DNA of 64,000 nt from CAVPCZ01 sp963779225 (lineage in GTDB: Bacteria > Bacteroidota > Ignavibacteria > UBA10030 > UBA6906), in NCBI GenBank assembly GCA_963779225.1, contig CAVZWW010000001.1, forward strand, positions 744,001-808,000, given 5' to 3'. Position numbers and translations under genes: made by a program. Below are positions 36,492 through 47,529 of this stretch, one piece after another (within the stretch, counting starts at the first letter, position 1; each line of letters begins with the position of its first letter). The notes below the pieces were generated by a model. The model saw only the letters and a list, made by a program, of their open reading frames with translations, was not told the origin of the DNA and did no database searches.

Positions 36492-37424
36492 ATGCCACAC
36501 GTCAATAAGTCTTCTCGACTCTCCCTCGTTCTCCACGGAGGGGCCTGGAATATCCCGCAAAACTTGGTTGAGCCCCATCGCAAGGGTCTCCGCGTCGCCA
36601 TAAAGGCGGGGTGGGGAATCCTCCTGAAAGGGGGCTCAGCAGTCGATGCGGTGGTGGAAAGCATCGGGATCATGGAGGACGATGAGACTTTCGATGCGGG
36701 CCGTGGATCGTTCATCAATGCCGCAGGCGAAGTGGAATTGGATGCCAGCATCATGGATGGTTCCACATTCAGGGCCGGGGCTGTGGCCGCTGTACAGAAT
36801 ATCCGCCATCCTATAACGCTCGCCCGCAAAGTGATGGAAGAGAGCGAACACGTGATGCTGGTGGGCATGGGAGCCAGCCGTTTTGCCCGCGAACACGGGA
36901 TCCCTCTCTGCGGGCAGGATGATCTTATCACCCAGCGGGAACTTGAACGGTGGCGGTCCCTCCAGGGGGATCCCAAATTCAAGACCAAAGATGCATTCCA
37001 GAAACGGAAGCACCCCACCGGTACTGTCGGGGCGGTCGCCTTTGACGCCAGAGGCAACATTGCCTCCGGAACCTCAACCGGCGGCACGCCGAACAAATAC
37101 CCGGGCCGTGTCGGGGATTCACCGCTGATCGGGTGCGGTACTTACGCCGATAATCTGGTCGGCGGTGTGTCCACAACCGGATGGGGGGAAGCCCTGATCA
37201 AAGTGGTGATGGCCAAAACGGTCATTGACCTTATGGACGGGAACGGCAACGATCCCGAACGGGCGGTCGTTGACGGACTGAAAATCCTCGAACGAAGAAC
37301 AGGCGGGTTCGGCGGGGTGATTGCGATCAACAATGCCGGCAAAGTGGCGATCGCCTATAACACCCCGCGCATGGCGCGTGCCATGATGACCATTGCCATG
37401 AACACCCCGAAGATCGACGTCTGA
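36492..37424 (+). CDS. Isoaspartyl peptidase / L-asparaginase (Ntn hydrolase, T2 family)
   Basis: A 310-residue plant-type asparaginase proenzyme. Such proteins cut themselves in front of a Thr that becomes the N-terminal nucleophile and then cleave isoaspartyl dipeptides or asparagine. The cleavage point is Gly177/Thr178 in GTVGAVAFDARGN, followed by STGGTPNKYPGRVGDSPLIG with the substrate-binding residues. The early LVLHGGAWN is also typical. No signal peptide is seen, so it is probably cytoplasmic, acting on damaged peptides. An almost leaderless promoter precedes it. Confidence 0.93.
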   Translation: MPHVNKSSRLSLVLHGGAWNIPQNLVEPHRKGLRVAIKAGWGILLKGGSAVDAVVESIGIMEDDETFDAGRGSFINAAGEVELDASIMDGSTFRAGAVAAVQNIRHPITLARKVMEESEHVMLVGMGASRFAREHGIPLCGQDDLITQRELERWRSLQGDPKFKTKDAFQKRKHPTGTVGAVAFDARGNIASGTSTGGTPNKYPGRVGDSPLIGCGTYADNLVGGVSTTGWGEALIKVVMAKTVIDLMDGNGNDPERAVVDGLKILERRTGGFGGVIAINNAGKVAIAYNTPRMARAMMTIAMNTPKIDV

Positions 37425-37478
37425 CAGGATGTTGACTCACCACCTGCCAACCATTCTGCGTGCCGGCCCCCTGCCTGC

Positions 37479-38843
37479 ATGAAACCCGCCTCCCTGTTCG
37501 GTCATCTCTCAGAAGTGTACGGCATGGCCTCGGATGGGAGCCGGCCGGCGGATCTCGTGATCCGCGAATACTTCCGCGCGCGCCGCTATCTCGGTTCCAA
37601 AGAACGCCGGTTTATCGCCGAGAGGTTCTTTGGAATAGTCCGCCATCATGTACTTATCGCGGCCCGCCTCGGGCAGGCCTTTCGTGCTTCAGGGGCCGCC
37701 GCCCTTCCGGATCCGTTGCCCGCATGCGCCCTCGTAGCCGGTCATGCCATACTGATTGCGCTGGATCCGGTCGAATCCACGATAGAGGCTGTCGGGGAAT
37801 CCTGCCGTTCGGCGCTCCCCGGTCTTGAGGTGGAAGCGATCCTCCGTTTCCTGCCGGCCGGTGACCTGTCTGAAGCTGTCCGCGCCGATCCCGTTCAACA
37901 TATTGCCACACTGCACTCTTTGCCCCCTTCAGTGGTCAGGGAGTGGGTGGATCGATGGGGCGTGGACGAAACCGCATCGCTGGCAGAGACGCTGAACCAT
38001 CAGGCACCCCTGAGCCTGCGTGTCAACTCCCTGCGGTGCAGCGTGGATCGATGCCGGGAGAGCCTTGCCGCGGCGGGGGTGGAAACCGGACCGGCAGCTC
38101 TTGCACCCATGGCGCTTACGCTGCACCGGCGGGTGACACTCGATTCGCTGGGGCCGTATCGCGACGGGTGGTTCGAGATGCAGGATGAGGGGAGTCAGCT
38201 GCTCTCCCTGCTTCTCCAGCCGTCTCCGGGCATGACTGTGGTGGATGCCTGCGCCGGAGGGGGAGGGAAAACACTCCACATTGCCACTCTCATGCAGAAC
38301 ACCGGATCGATCATAGCCATCGACACCGATGAACGGAAACTGGAGCATCTCCGGATGCGTGCGTTTCGAGCCGGTGCCTCAAATGTTCGCACACTTTCTG
38401 CACGATCCCAGCAAGCGGAAATCGGAAGGTTGGAGGGCAGGGCGGATGCCGTCCTCGTGGATGCACCATGTTCCGGTCTCGGCACACTTCGCAGGAACCC
38501 GGGCCTGAAGCTCGGATTCAGATCCGACATCTCCACCCGGCTTGCCGCCACCCAGCGGTCTATTCTTGACGCATATGCCGCCCTGGTGAAACCCGGCGGG
38601 CGTCTGGTCTATTCGACATGTACTCTCCTGCATCAGGAGAATGAAGAGGTCGCGGAGGATTTCCTGCATCGTTCTTCCGGATTCACGCTGTCACACGCGG
38701 GGGAGATACTGAAGGAAGAGGGGATCACCGTCGATGTGGATTCCCCGTACCTCCTCCTCCTGCCGCACCGCACAACGACAGACGGTTTTTTTGCGGCGGT
38801 GTTCACCCGGCGGCCCGTTGCGGGTGAGCCGGAGTTTGTTTAA
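37479..38843 (+). CDS. rsmB: rRNA (cytosine-5-)-methyltransferase, RsmB/NOL1-NOP2-Sun family
   Basis: A 454-residue SAM-dependent RNA m5C methyltransferase. The first 150 residues are helical and NusB-like (VIREYFRARRYLGSKERRFI); the catalytic part has the SAM site VVDACAGGGGKTLH, the motif IV Cys in VDAPCSGLGTLRRNPG and the motif VI Cys in VYSTCTLLHQENEEV. Both Cys residues needed for catalysis and release are present. The RsmB name, meaning 16S C967, is inferred from the NusB-like domain; other family members modify other sites. The -10 region of the next gene overlaps its stop codon. Confidence 0.88.
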   Translation: MKPASLFGHLSEVYGMASDGSRPADLVIREYFRARRYLGSKERRFIAERFFGIVRHHVLIAARLGQAFRASGAAALPDPLPACALVAGHAILIALDPVESTIEAVGESCRSALPGLEVEAILRFLPAGDLSEAVRADPVQHIATLHSLPPSVVREWVDRWGVDETASLAETLNHQAPLSLRVNSLRCSVDRCRESLAAAGVETGPAALAPMALTLHRRVTLDSLGPYRDGWFEMQDEGSQLLSLLLQPSPGMTVVDACAGGGGKTLHIATLMQNTGSIIAIDTDERKLEHLRMRAFRAGASNVRTLSARSQQAEIGRLEGRADAVLVDAPCSGLGTLRRNPGLKLGFRSDISTRLAATQRSILDAYAALVKPGGRLVYSTCTLLHQENEEVAEDFLHRSSGFTLSHAGEILKEEGITVDVDSPYLLLLPHRTTTDGFFAAVFTRRPVAGEPEFV

Positions 38844-38846
38844 ATT
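38818..38846 (+). promoter_or_regulatory. Candidate sigma-70 promoter inside the end of the methyltransferase gene
   Basis: TTGCGG (38818-38823), 17 bp, TAAATT (38841-38846). The -10 element includes the upstream gene's stop codon. It would drive the lipoprotein and DUF58 genes from near 38853. Confidence 0.45.
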
Positions 38847-38891
38847 TCATAGCTTGATCCCATGCTTACCCACCAGACGGAGATCGTTTCA

Positions 38892-39467
38892 ATGAAGAGC
38901 CTCGTAGCGCTGCTAATCGTTCTTCTCTTTATTCCAGGATGCAGCAAGCAGACCCCCGAGCAGCTGATGCAGCAGGCGCAGACGGCCCAGCAGCAGGCGC
39001 AGCGAACGGTGGACAGTCTCGGGCGGAAAGCGGATGTGCCTGCACTGTTCGCACCGGTGCTGGCTGCGTACGAAGAAGTGGTGAATGACCATGCGTCTTC
39101 GCCGGAGGCGGAGCAGGCGCTCTTTCGCCTGGCCGAGCTCAGGATGAATGTGATGAACGAGCCGCAGAAGTCCATCGATTCCTTCAAACAGTACGTCGAA
39201 CGGTATCCCGCCGGATCAAAGGCGCCGACGGCATCGTTCATGGTCGGGTATATTTACAACAACGAAATGAACAATATGGACAGCGCCGCAGCGGCCTACC
39301 GGCGTTTCCTCCAGCTCTTCCCGGAAGATGAACTGGCCACCTCTGCCCAGTTTGAACTGAACAACCTCGGGAAGAAGCCCGAGGATCTTTTCCCGCCGGA
39401 AGTCGCCTCCGGAGCTGCTGCGGGCGGAGCGCCGAAAGCACCCGCGAAGAAGCCCGCAGGGCACTGA
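38892..39467 (+). CDS. TPR-like lipoprotein
   Basis: A 191-residue predicted lipoprotein. The signal peptide is MKSLVALLIVLLFIPGCSKQ with the lipid-bearing Cys at residue 17. Then a Gln/Ala-rich helix (EQLMQQAQTAQQQAQ) is followed by two or three TPR-like units (SPEAEQALFRLAELRM, SIDSFKQYVERYPAGSKAPTA), the pattern of BamD/YbgF-type outer-membrane assembly helpers. The Ala/Pro/Lys-rich end (APKAPAKKPAGH) is probably flexible. Partner unknown; it is too short for full BamD. ATG at 38892 has a ggag in front; an ATG ten codons earlier would spoil the signal peptide. Confidence 0.8.
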   Translation: MKSLVALLIVLLFIPGCSKQTPEQLMQQAQTAQQQAQRTVDSLGRKADVPALFAPVLAAYEEVVNDHASSPEAEQALFRLAELRMNVMNEPQKSIDSFKQYVERYPAGSKAPTASFMVGYIYNNEMNNMDSAAAAYRRFLQLFPEDELATSAQFELNNLGKKPEDLFPPEVASGAAAGGAPKAPAKKPAGH

Positions 39468-39474
39468 ACCATCC

Positions 39475-40374
39475 GTGTCAGGGGACTACCGTACATACCT
39501 GCTGCCACAGATTGTCGCGAAGCTGTCGAGCATGGAGCTCCGCGCCCGCCTTGTGGTGGAAGGTTTTATCGCGGGTCTTCACCGGAGTCCGTACCACGGA
39601 TTCAGCGTGGAGTTCGCGGAACATCGTCCGTATATGCCGGGGGATGAAATCCGCCACCTCGACTGGAAGATTTACGGACGCACAGACCGGTTCTATATCA
39701 AGCAATACGAAGAAGAGACCAATCTCAAAGCCTACCTGATCGTTGACTCCAGCTCCTCAATGGGGTATGCCTCCCCCGGCCATCTGCCAAAGGTACAGTA
39801 TGCGGCGTATCTGGCGGCATCCCTCGCGTACATGATGATCAAACAGCAGGATGCCGTGGGGCTGACCCTCTTTGATGAGACCATCAATACGTTCCTTCCC
39901 CCCCACGCAACCAAAGCCTATCTGAAACAGATCCTTGTGTCTCTGGATCGGGTCAAGGCGGGAAATGGGACGGTAGCCGGACGTTCGCTCCACCTGGTTG
40001 CCGAACGGATCAAACGGCGCGGACTGGTGATTATTCTCAGCGATCTGTTCGATAATCCCGACGAAATCATTGCGGCACTCAAACACTTCCGGCATAAGAA
40101 GAACGAAGTGATCGTGATGCACGTGCTGGATCCCCTCGAACGGACTTTTGCATTCGGCAACGATGCGACGTTCAAGGACATGGAGACACACGAGCAGATG
40201 GTCACGCAGCCCTGGTTTATCCAGAAGTCCTACCGCGAGGCCATGGAAGCATTTATCGAACGATACAAGCGTGAATGCCGCGAGCATCATATCGACTATG
40301 TCTTGCTGGATACCCAGACCCCGTTTGACGTCGCCCTTCTGCGATATCTGAGCAAACGCCAGCGTATCCACTGA
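39475..40374 (+). CDS. DUF58-domain protein
   Basis: A 299-residue soluble protein with the DUF58 pattern: ARLVVEGFIAGLHRSPYHGFSVEF-type opening, HRPYMPGDEIRHLDWKIYGR, and then a von Willebrand-A-like fold with DSSSSMGY, where DxSxS would bind a metal. Such genes usually sit beside MoxR ATPase and vWA genes in clusters thought to help assemble or chaperone other complexes, but no MoxR gene is adjacent here. The start is GTG at 39475, seven bases after the lipoprotein stop; no ATG precedes the conserved part except Met19. Confidence 0.88.
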   Translation: MSGDYRTYLLPQIVAKLSSMELRARLVVEGFIAGLHRSPYHGFSVEFAEHRPYMPGDEIRHLDWKIYGRTDRFYIKQYEEETNLKAYLIVDSSSSMGYASPGHLPKVQYAAYLAASLAYMMIKQQDAVGLTLFDETINTFLPPHATKAYLKQILVSLDRVKAGNGTVAGRSLHLVAERIKRRGLVIILSDLFDNPDEIIAALKHFRHKKNEVIVMHVLDPLERTFAFGNDATFKDMETHEQMVTQPWFIQKSYREAMEAFIERYKRECREHHIDYVLLDTQTPFDVALLRYLSKRQRIH

Positions 40375-40501
40375 TTCCGTCGCTCCGCTGCTGCGGTTCG
40401 CTTCCGCTGCTTACGTTTGTCCGGCGTGTTTTCACCGGTCCGCTTCCGCATATGCGCCTTCACTGTCGTCCCCCGCAGCCTGGTTCCCGCCGCTCTTCGT
40501 G

Positions 40502-40530
40502 TTGAAATTCGGGCGAGATTGTGGTAGATT
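40502..40530 (+). promoter_or_regulatory. Candidate sigma-70 promoter for uvrA
   Basis: TTGAAA (40502-40507), 17 bp, TAGATT (40525-40530), giving a start near 40537 and a 27-base leader. No LexA-type box is evident around it. Confidence 0.55.
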
Positions 40531-40563
40531 ACTTCTCTGGATTTTCCATCATTTCCGACACAC

Positions 40564-43539
<2,976 letters not shown>

Positions 43540-43547
43540 TCTTCCTC

Positions 43548-43576
43548 TTGAGGTTCTCATCGGGATTTGCTATCGT
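43548..43576 (+). promoter_or_regulatory. Candidate sigma-70 promoter for the propeptide-protease pair
   Basis: TTGAGG (43548-43553), 17 bp, TATCGT (43571-43576), starting just after uvrA. The transcript start would be near 43583, and ggagga precedes the ATG at 43604. Confidence 0.5.
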
Positions 43577-43603
43577 GAGAACAACATCTGCCTGGAGGAA
43601 CCG

Positions 43604-43963
43604 ATGCCCGTATACCCGTCTTTACTGCTCCTGGCTTTTTTGATGCTGTCCTGCGGGGGACCGATGGCCTTGACAGAAGCCGAACGCGCAAAACTCGATC
43701 CGGGTCTGCAGACGCTGCTCACCGAAGGGACCGGACCCGAAACCCGCTACGATGTCACGATCCGTCCCGACGGAACACGTGAGTATGGTGTAATCGTGCG
43801 GACGACGGACGCGGAACAGCTGCGTGCCGCGGGGATCCGTGTGCAGAGTGTACTGGGTGACGTGGTTACCGTGCGTGTGACTGTGGACGAACTGAGAAAT
43901 GTGGCCCGATTGCCAGCGGTCCGTGCCGTTCAAAACAGCGGCAAGAATACGTTGCATAATTAA
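43604..43963 (+). CDS. Stand-alone subtilase propeptide-like lipoprotein
   Basis: A 119-residue protein with a short lipoprotein-type signal (LLLLAFLMLSCGG, Cys17) and one small domain. Residues 24-119 align by eye with the prodomain of the protease encoded 32 bases downstream (its residues 28-120). Shared pieces are AERAKL against AEQAKL, TDAEQLRAAGIRVQSV against DPEAVRAAGLHVNSV, and SGKNTLHN against GSKNFLQN. In between lie the same beta strands (VVTVRVTVDEL against FVTAQVTLNGL). There is no catalytic domain and no downstream frame remnant. It may be a separate inhibitor or folding helper of the protease; that role is inference. Confidence 0.82.
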   Translation: MPVYPSLLLLAFLMLSCGGPMALTEAERAKLDPGLQTLLTEGTGPETRYDVTIRPDGTREYGVIVRTTDAEQLRAAGIRVQSVLGDVVTVRVTVDELRNVARLPAVRAVQNSGKNTLHN

Positions 43964-43995
43964 CTCATCATTCCAACCACGGGAAGGCAACACCC

Positions 43996-46689
43996 ATGAA
44001 GAGTCCGGTATTGCTGCTGATAGGAACGCTCCTCCTGCTCTGTGCGACGGTGGTGACGATGGCAGGAACACTGGGCGCTGCGGAACAGGCGAAGCTACAT
44101 CCGTATTTTCAGCAGGTGCTCGGTGAGCAGACCGCGGGTCCCGGTTCACCGTTCGTGAAGAGTGCCGGCACAACCTATGATGCCATCATCTATACCAGGG
44201 ATCCCGAAGCCGTCCGGGCCGCGGGGTTGCACGTGAATTCCGTATTTTCAGAATTTGTGACAGCACAGGTCACGCTGAATGGGCTGGAGCGCGCCGCCGG
44301 ACTGAGTACGGTCACATACATCGACCCCGGCTCGAAGAATTTTCTCCAGAACGATGTGAGCATTCCGGAAATCGGGGCTTCTCTTCTGCACGGGGGGTTG
44401 GTGAACAATGTCCCGTACAAAGGGCAGGGTACCATAGTGGTTGTGTATGATACAGGTATCGACTGGAAGCATCTGGATTTCCGGAATCCTTCCGACCCCA
44501 CGAAGAGCCGGATTCTGGCGATATGGGATCAGACGCTCACACCCGTGGGATCAGAGTCCTCGCCTGCCGGCTTCAGCTATGGAGTGGAATACACAAAAGT
44601 TCAGATTGATGACGAAATTGACGGCACGCCGACCGGTTTTGTGCGGACGGTGGATATTAACGGGCATGGGTCACACGTCATGGGCACTGCAGCCGGCAAC
44701 GGTGCCGCACTCAATGGAAAGTACGCAGGCGTGGCCCCTATGGCTGATATCATCGTCGTAAAGGGAGGCGACAATTCATTCGGTGAAACACGTATGATAG
44801 ACGGGCTGACGTATGCCGAACAGAAGGCCGCGGCGTTCGGAAAACCCGTGGTTGTCAATTACAGCATCGGGGGCCAGACCGGACCACATGACGGCAAACG
44901 CCCCTACGAGGTGGCGATGAACAACTTCGTCCTTACACCCGGACGCGTGGTGGTTGTTTCGGCGGGGAATGAGGGGGATGTACCGATGCATGTCAGCGGT
45001 TTCATTGACGGGGGTAGTACAGAGGTCCTCACCGTCACCGTTCCGACCTACACTCCCAAGTCAGGGACGGACAATGACCAATTCACCCTGGACATCTGGT
45101 TTCCGGGAAACCCGGACGTCACGGCCACGGTGACCTCGCCGACGCCTATTTCGTTCACACGCGCTGCCGGAGAGACAGGGGACGGACCGAATGCGACGGA
45201 CGGCACGATCACACTCTGGAACTATCTCAGCTCGTATAACGGCCAACGCAATGTCTATGCAAACGTGCACGACAAAACAGCCAGCACACCCAAAGCCGGC
45301 ACGTGGACCGTGTCGATTACCAACAACAGTGGTTCCGTGATCGCCTATGACGGATGGCTGGCTGACCGTTCTGTGGGATCATCGACAGTGACGGTGACCG
45401 GCGGCAATGTTGAAAAGACCGTGGGCATGCCGGGGACGTCCGCGGGAGCCATCACTGTGGGGGCGTATGTAACGAAGTGGGGCTGGCCGGTCTATACCGG
45501 CCAGTATTTTGCTTACACTGCGGCTGACCGGACGGACAACATTGCGGCATTCAGCTCCAGGGGACCCACGCGTGACGGGAGGATGAAACCGGACATCGCC
45601 GCACCCGGCCAGGGTACCTCCTCGGTGCTCTCAAGCGGTGTCGACACAACCGGGGAAGCCGGCAGTATCCACCCGGGTCAGAAACACTGGCTGCTGCAGG
45701 GGACAAGCATGGCCGCTCCGCATGTAACGGGGGCGTGCGCCCTGATGCTGGGCGCAAAGAGCACTCTCACGGCGAGTCAGATCAAAACGCTTATCGGATC
45801 GACCGCGAACAGCGACGCTTTTGCCACCGGGCTGCCGGACAACACCTGGGGATACGGCAAACTGGACATCGTGGAAGCGGTGGCGAAGAGTCTTAATGCC
45901 ACGGCAACGGTTGTGCAGAAGACATTCGCGTATGATGTGACGAGCAGCAGTTCTACGACCATACTCACCGGCAGCATCAAACTTGCCGTACGGGCTACAC
46001 CGGATGTGAACGGCAGGTTAACCGGCATCAAAGTAAACGTGACATCCAACAGCAACGGCATCGTGGGTACGGGCAACATGCTCTGTGAGGTGTATACCAA
46101 CAACGGCGGTCAGCCCGGAACCAGGCTGGGAAATCCGGTTCAGCACGGGCTCGGCCTTCTCAACCGCGGAACGTACAACTATATCCAGATGCTGGATGCA
46201 AATCTGGATGTAACATCGGGGACGGACTATTTTGTTGTCCTTTCTGTTCCTGGTGCGGGAGATACGGTTCGTGTCCGCATGGACAACGGGTCAGTTCCCG
46301 CCGCCCGCAGCCATCGGTTTGACGGGAGTGCCTGGACCGCCATCGCGCCGAACAATCTCCGGATCCGGGCGATCGTGACGACGGCCACCGGCGTCTCTTC
46401 TGCGGAACCCGAGGAGGGGATTGCACAGGAATATGAACTACTTCAGAACTATCCCAATCCGTTCAACCCGAGCACCACGATCGGATTCAGCATTCCGGCG
46501 AAAAGCAGGGTTTCGCTGCGGATTTTCAACCTCCTCGGGCAGCAGGTGGCGTTGCTGACGGATGAGGATCTTGCTGCAGGGAAATATCAGATTCGCTGGA
46601 AACCTGAGGGGCTGGCGAGCGGCACATATTTCTACAGATTACAGGCGGGGAGTTATGTCGAGAGCAGGAAGTTGCTGTATTTGAAGTAG
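43996..46689 (+). CDS. Secreted subtilisin-like (S8) protease with type A sorting domain
   Basis: An 897-residue extracellular protease. Order: signal peptide (1-24), inhibitor-like prodomain (28-120), S8 catalytic domain with Asp152 in VVYDTGIDW, His224 in NGHGSHVMG, oxyanion Asn325 in SAGNEGD and Ser571 in GTSMAAPHVTG. A large beta-rich insert lies between Asn and Ser (about 340-470). Then comes a Thr/Gly-rich beta domain (630-800), and finally a roughly 85-residue C-terminal domain with NYPNPFNPSTTI and FNLLGQQV, as used for type IX secretion in the FCB group. No type IX machinery genes are in the window. A strong terminator follows. Confidence 0.95.
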   Translation: MKSPVLLLIGTLLLLCATVVTMAGTLGAAEQAKLHPYFQQVLGEQTAGPGSPFVKSAGTTYDAIIYTRDPEAVRAAGLHVNSVFSEFVTAQVTLNGLERAAGLSTVTYIDPGSKNFLQNDVSIPEIGASLLHGGLVNNVPYKGQGTIVVVYDTGIDWKHLDFRNPSDPTKSRILAIWDQTLTPVGSESSPAGFSYGVEYTKVQIDDEIDGTPTGFVRTVDINGHGSHVMGTAAGNGAALNGKYAGVAPMADIIVVKGGDNSFGETRMIDGLTYAEQKAAAFGKPVVVNYSIGGQTGPHDGKRPYEVAMNNFVLTPGRVVVVSAGNEGDVPMHVSGFIDGGSTEVLTVTVPTYTPKSGTDNDQFTLDIWFPGNPDVTATVTSPTPISFTRAAGETGDGPNATDGTITLWNYLSSYNGQRNVYANVHDKTASTPKAGTWTVSITNNSGSVIAYDGWLADRSVGSSTVTVTGGNVEKTVGMPGTSAGAITVGAYVTKWGWPVYTGQYFAYTAADRTDNIAAFSSRGPTRDGRMKPDIAAPGQGTSSVLSSGVDTTGEAGSIHPGQKHWLLQGTSMAAPHVTGACALMLGAKSTLTASQIKTLIGSTANSDAFATGLPDNTWGYGKLDIVEAVAKSLNATATVVQKTFAYDVTSSSSTTILTGSIKLAVRATPDVNGRLTGIKVNVTSNSNGIVGTGNMLCEVYTNNGGQPGTRLGNPVQHGLGLLNRGTYNYIQMLDANLDVTSGTDYFVVLSVPGAGDTVRVRMDNGSVPAARSHRFDGSAWTAIAPNNLRIRAIVTTATGVSSAEPEEGIAQEYELLQNYPNPFNPSTTIGFSIPAKSRVSLRIFNLLGQQVALLTDEDLAAGKYQIRWKPEGLASGTYFYRLQAGSYVESRKLLYLK

Positions 46690-46709
46690 TCTACCTTTGC
46701 GTCAAGATC

Positions 46710-46747
46710 AAAAAAGCCCTCACTCCGGCCGGGGTGAGGGCTTTTTT
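46710..46747. terminator. Bidirectional intrinsic terminator
   Basis: A 17-bp stem (46710-46726 with 46731-46747, one G-T pair) with a GGCC loop is flanked by A6 on one side and T6 on the other. It can end transcription from the protease gene on the plus strand and from the glycosylase gene on the minus strand. Confidence 0.92.
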
Positions 46748-46853
46748 CTAGTGGCTGCCACACTCTGAGCCACACCCTGAGCCACACTGGTTGACGGTGC
46801 TGAGCCTCAGGAGGCCGTGAGGGGCACAGTGCCACGGTGCCACGGGATCACCA

Positions 46854-47444
46854 CTACCGGGAGAGATAGGGGCTGCCCAGGATGACAAACCGCCAGGCGA
46901 ATTCTTTCCCACGGGAGATGCCTATGCGCGGGGATGCGCCGATCTGACCCCTCCTGTGGGGGGGATCCCGCTGTTCAATCCAGATATCGCTTCCGCAGAG
47001 ATCCACTCCGTTGTATTTCCGCGTCAACGCGAACGCCTGGCAGAGTTTTGCGGGGCCGCTGCAAAGCTCCCTGACAAGCGCCGCGGACGTCTTCCTGCGC
47101 CTCGCCATGAGAGGAATGCCTTCAACCGGCTCAAGAGCACGAAGGAGCACGGCATGGCCAACCCCCTCCTCCCCGGTCACCACGTTGCTGCAGAAGTGCA
47201 TGCCATATGTGAAGTAGACGTAGAGGTGTCCGCCCTCCCTGAACATTACCTCGTTGCGTTTGGTGCGGCCGCGGTACGTATGGCTGGCCGGGTCCAGTTC
47301 ACCGAGGTACGCCTCCACCTCGACGATCCTGCCGGCCATCTGTTTCCCTCTGCTCCGGCTCACCAAGTACAGACCGAGCAGCTGCCGGGCGACCTGAAGG
47401 GTCGGTTGAAGGTAGAAGGACCGGGGAAGACGTCGTGGGCGCAT
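46854..47444 (-). CDS. DNA-3-methyladenine glycosylase (AAG/MPG family)
   Basis: A 196-residue base-excision repair enzyme of the MPG fold. It removes 3-methyladenine, hypoxanthine and related bases. VARQLLGLYLV, IVEVEAYLGELDPASHTYRGRT with the catalytic Glu, the DNA-intercalating YVYFTYGMHFCSNVV and ELCSGPAKLCQAF are all family marks. ATG at 47444 is selected, as the protein pattern starts with FYLQPTLQVAR soon after; a longer reading would pass through the upstream terminator. The shared terminator at 46710 follows. Confidence 0.95.
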   Translation of the reverse strand: MRPRRLPRSFYLQPTLQVARQLLGLYLVSRSRGKQMAGRIVEVEAYLGELDPASHTYRGRTKRNEVMFREGGHLYVYFTYGMHFCSNVVTGEEGVGHAVLLRALEPVEGIPLMARRRKTSAALVRELCSGPAKLCQAFALTRKYNGVDLCGSDIWIEQRDPPHRRGQIGASPRIGISRGKEFAWRFVILGSPYLSR

Positions 47445-47479
47445 GGACCAAGATCGGAAGGGGAGACGAAAAACACAAG

Positions 47480-47501
47480 AAGGCCGGCGGGGGCCGGCCT
47501 T
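47480..47501 (-). terminator. Intrinsic terminator for the DUF3078 gene
   Basis: AAGGCCGGC (47480-47488) and GCCGGCCTT (47493-47501) form a perfect 9-bp stem with a four-base loop. On the minus strand it is followed by a T-rich stretch (cttgtgttttt). It lies 28 bases past the DUF3078 stop and just upstream of the glycosylase start. Confidence 0.75.
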
Positions 47502-47529
47502 CCTGCGGTCGAGGAGATTTCCTAAGTTC

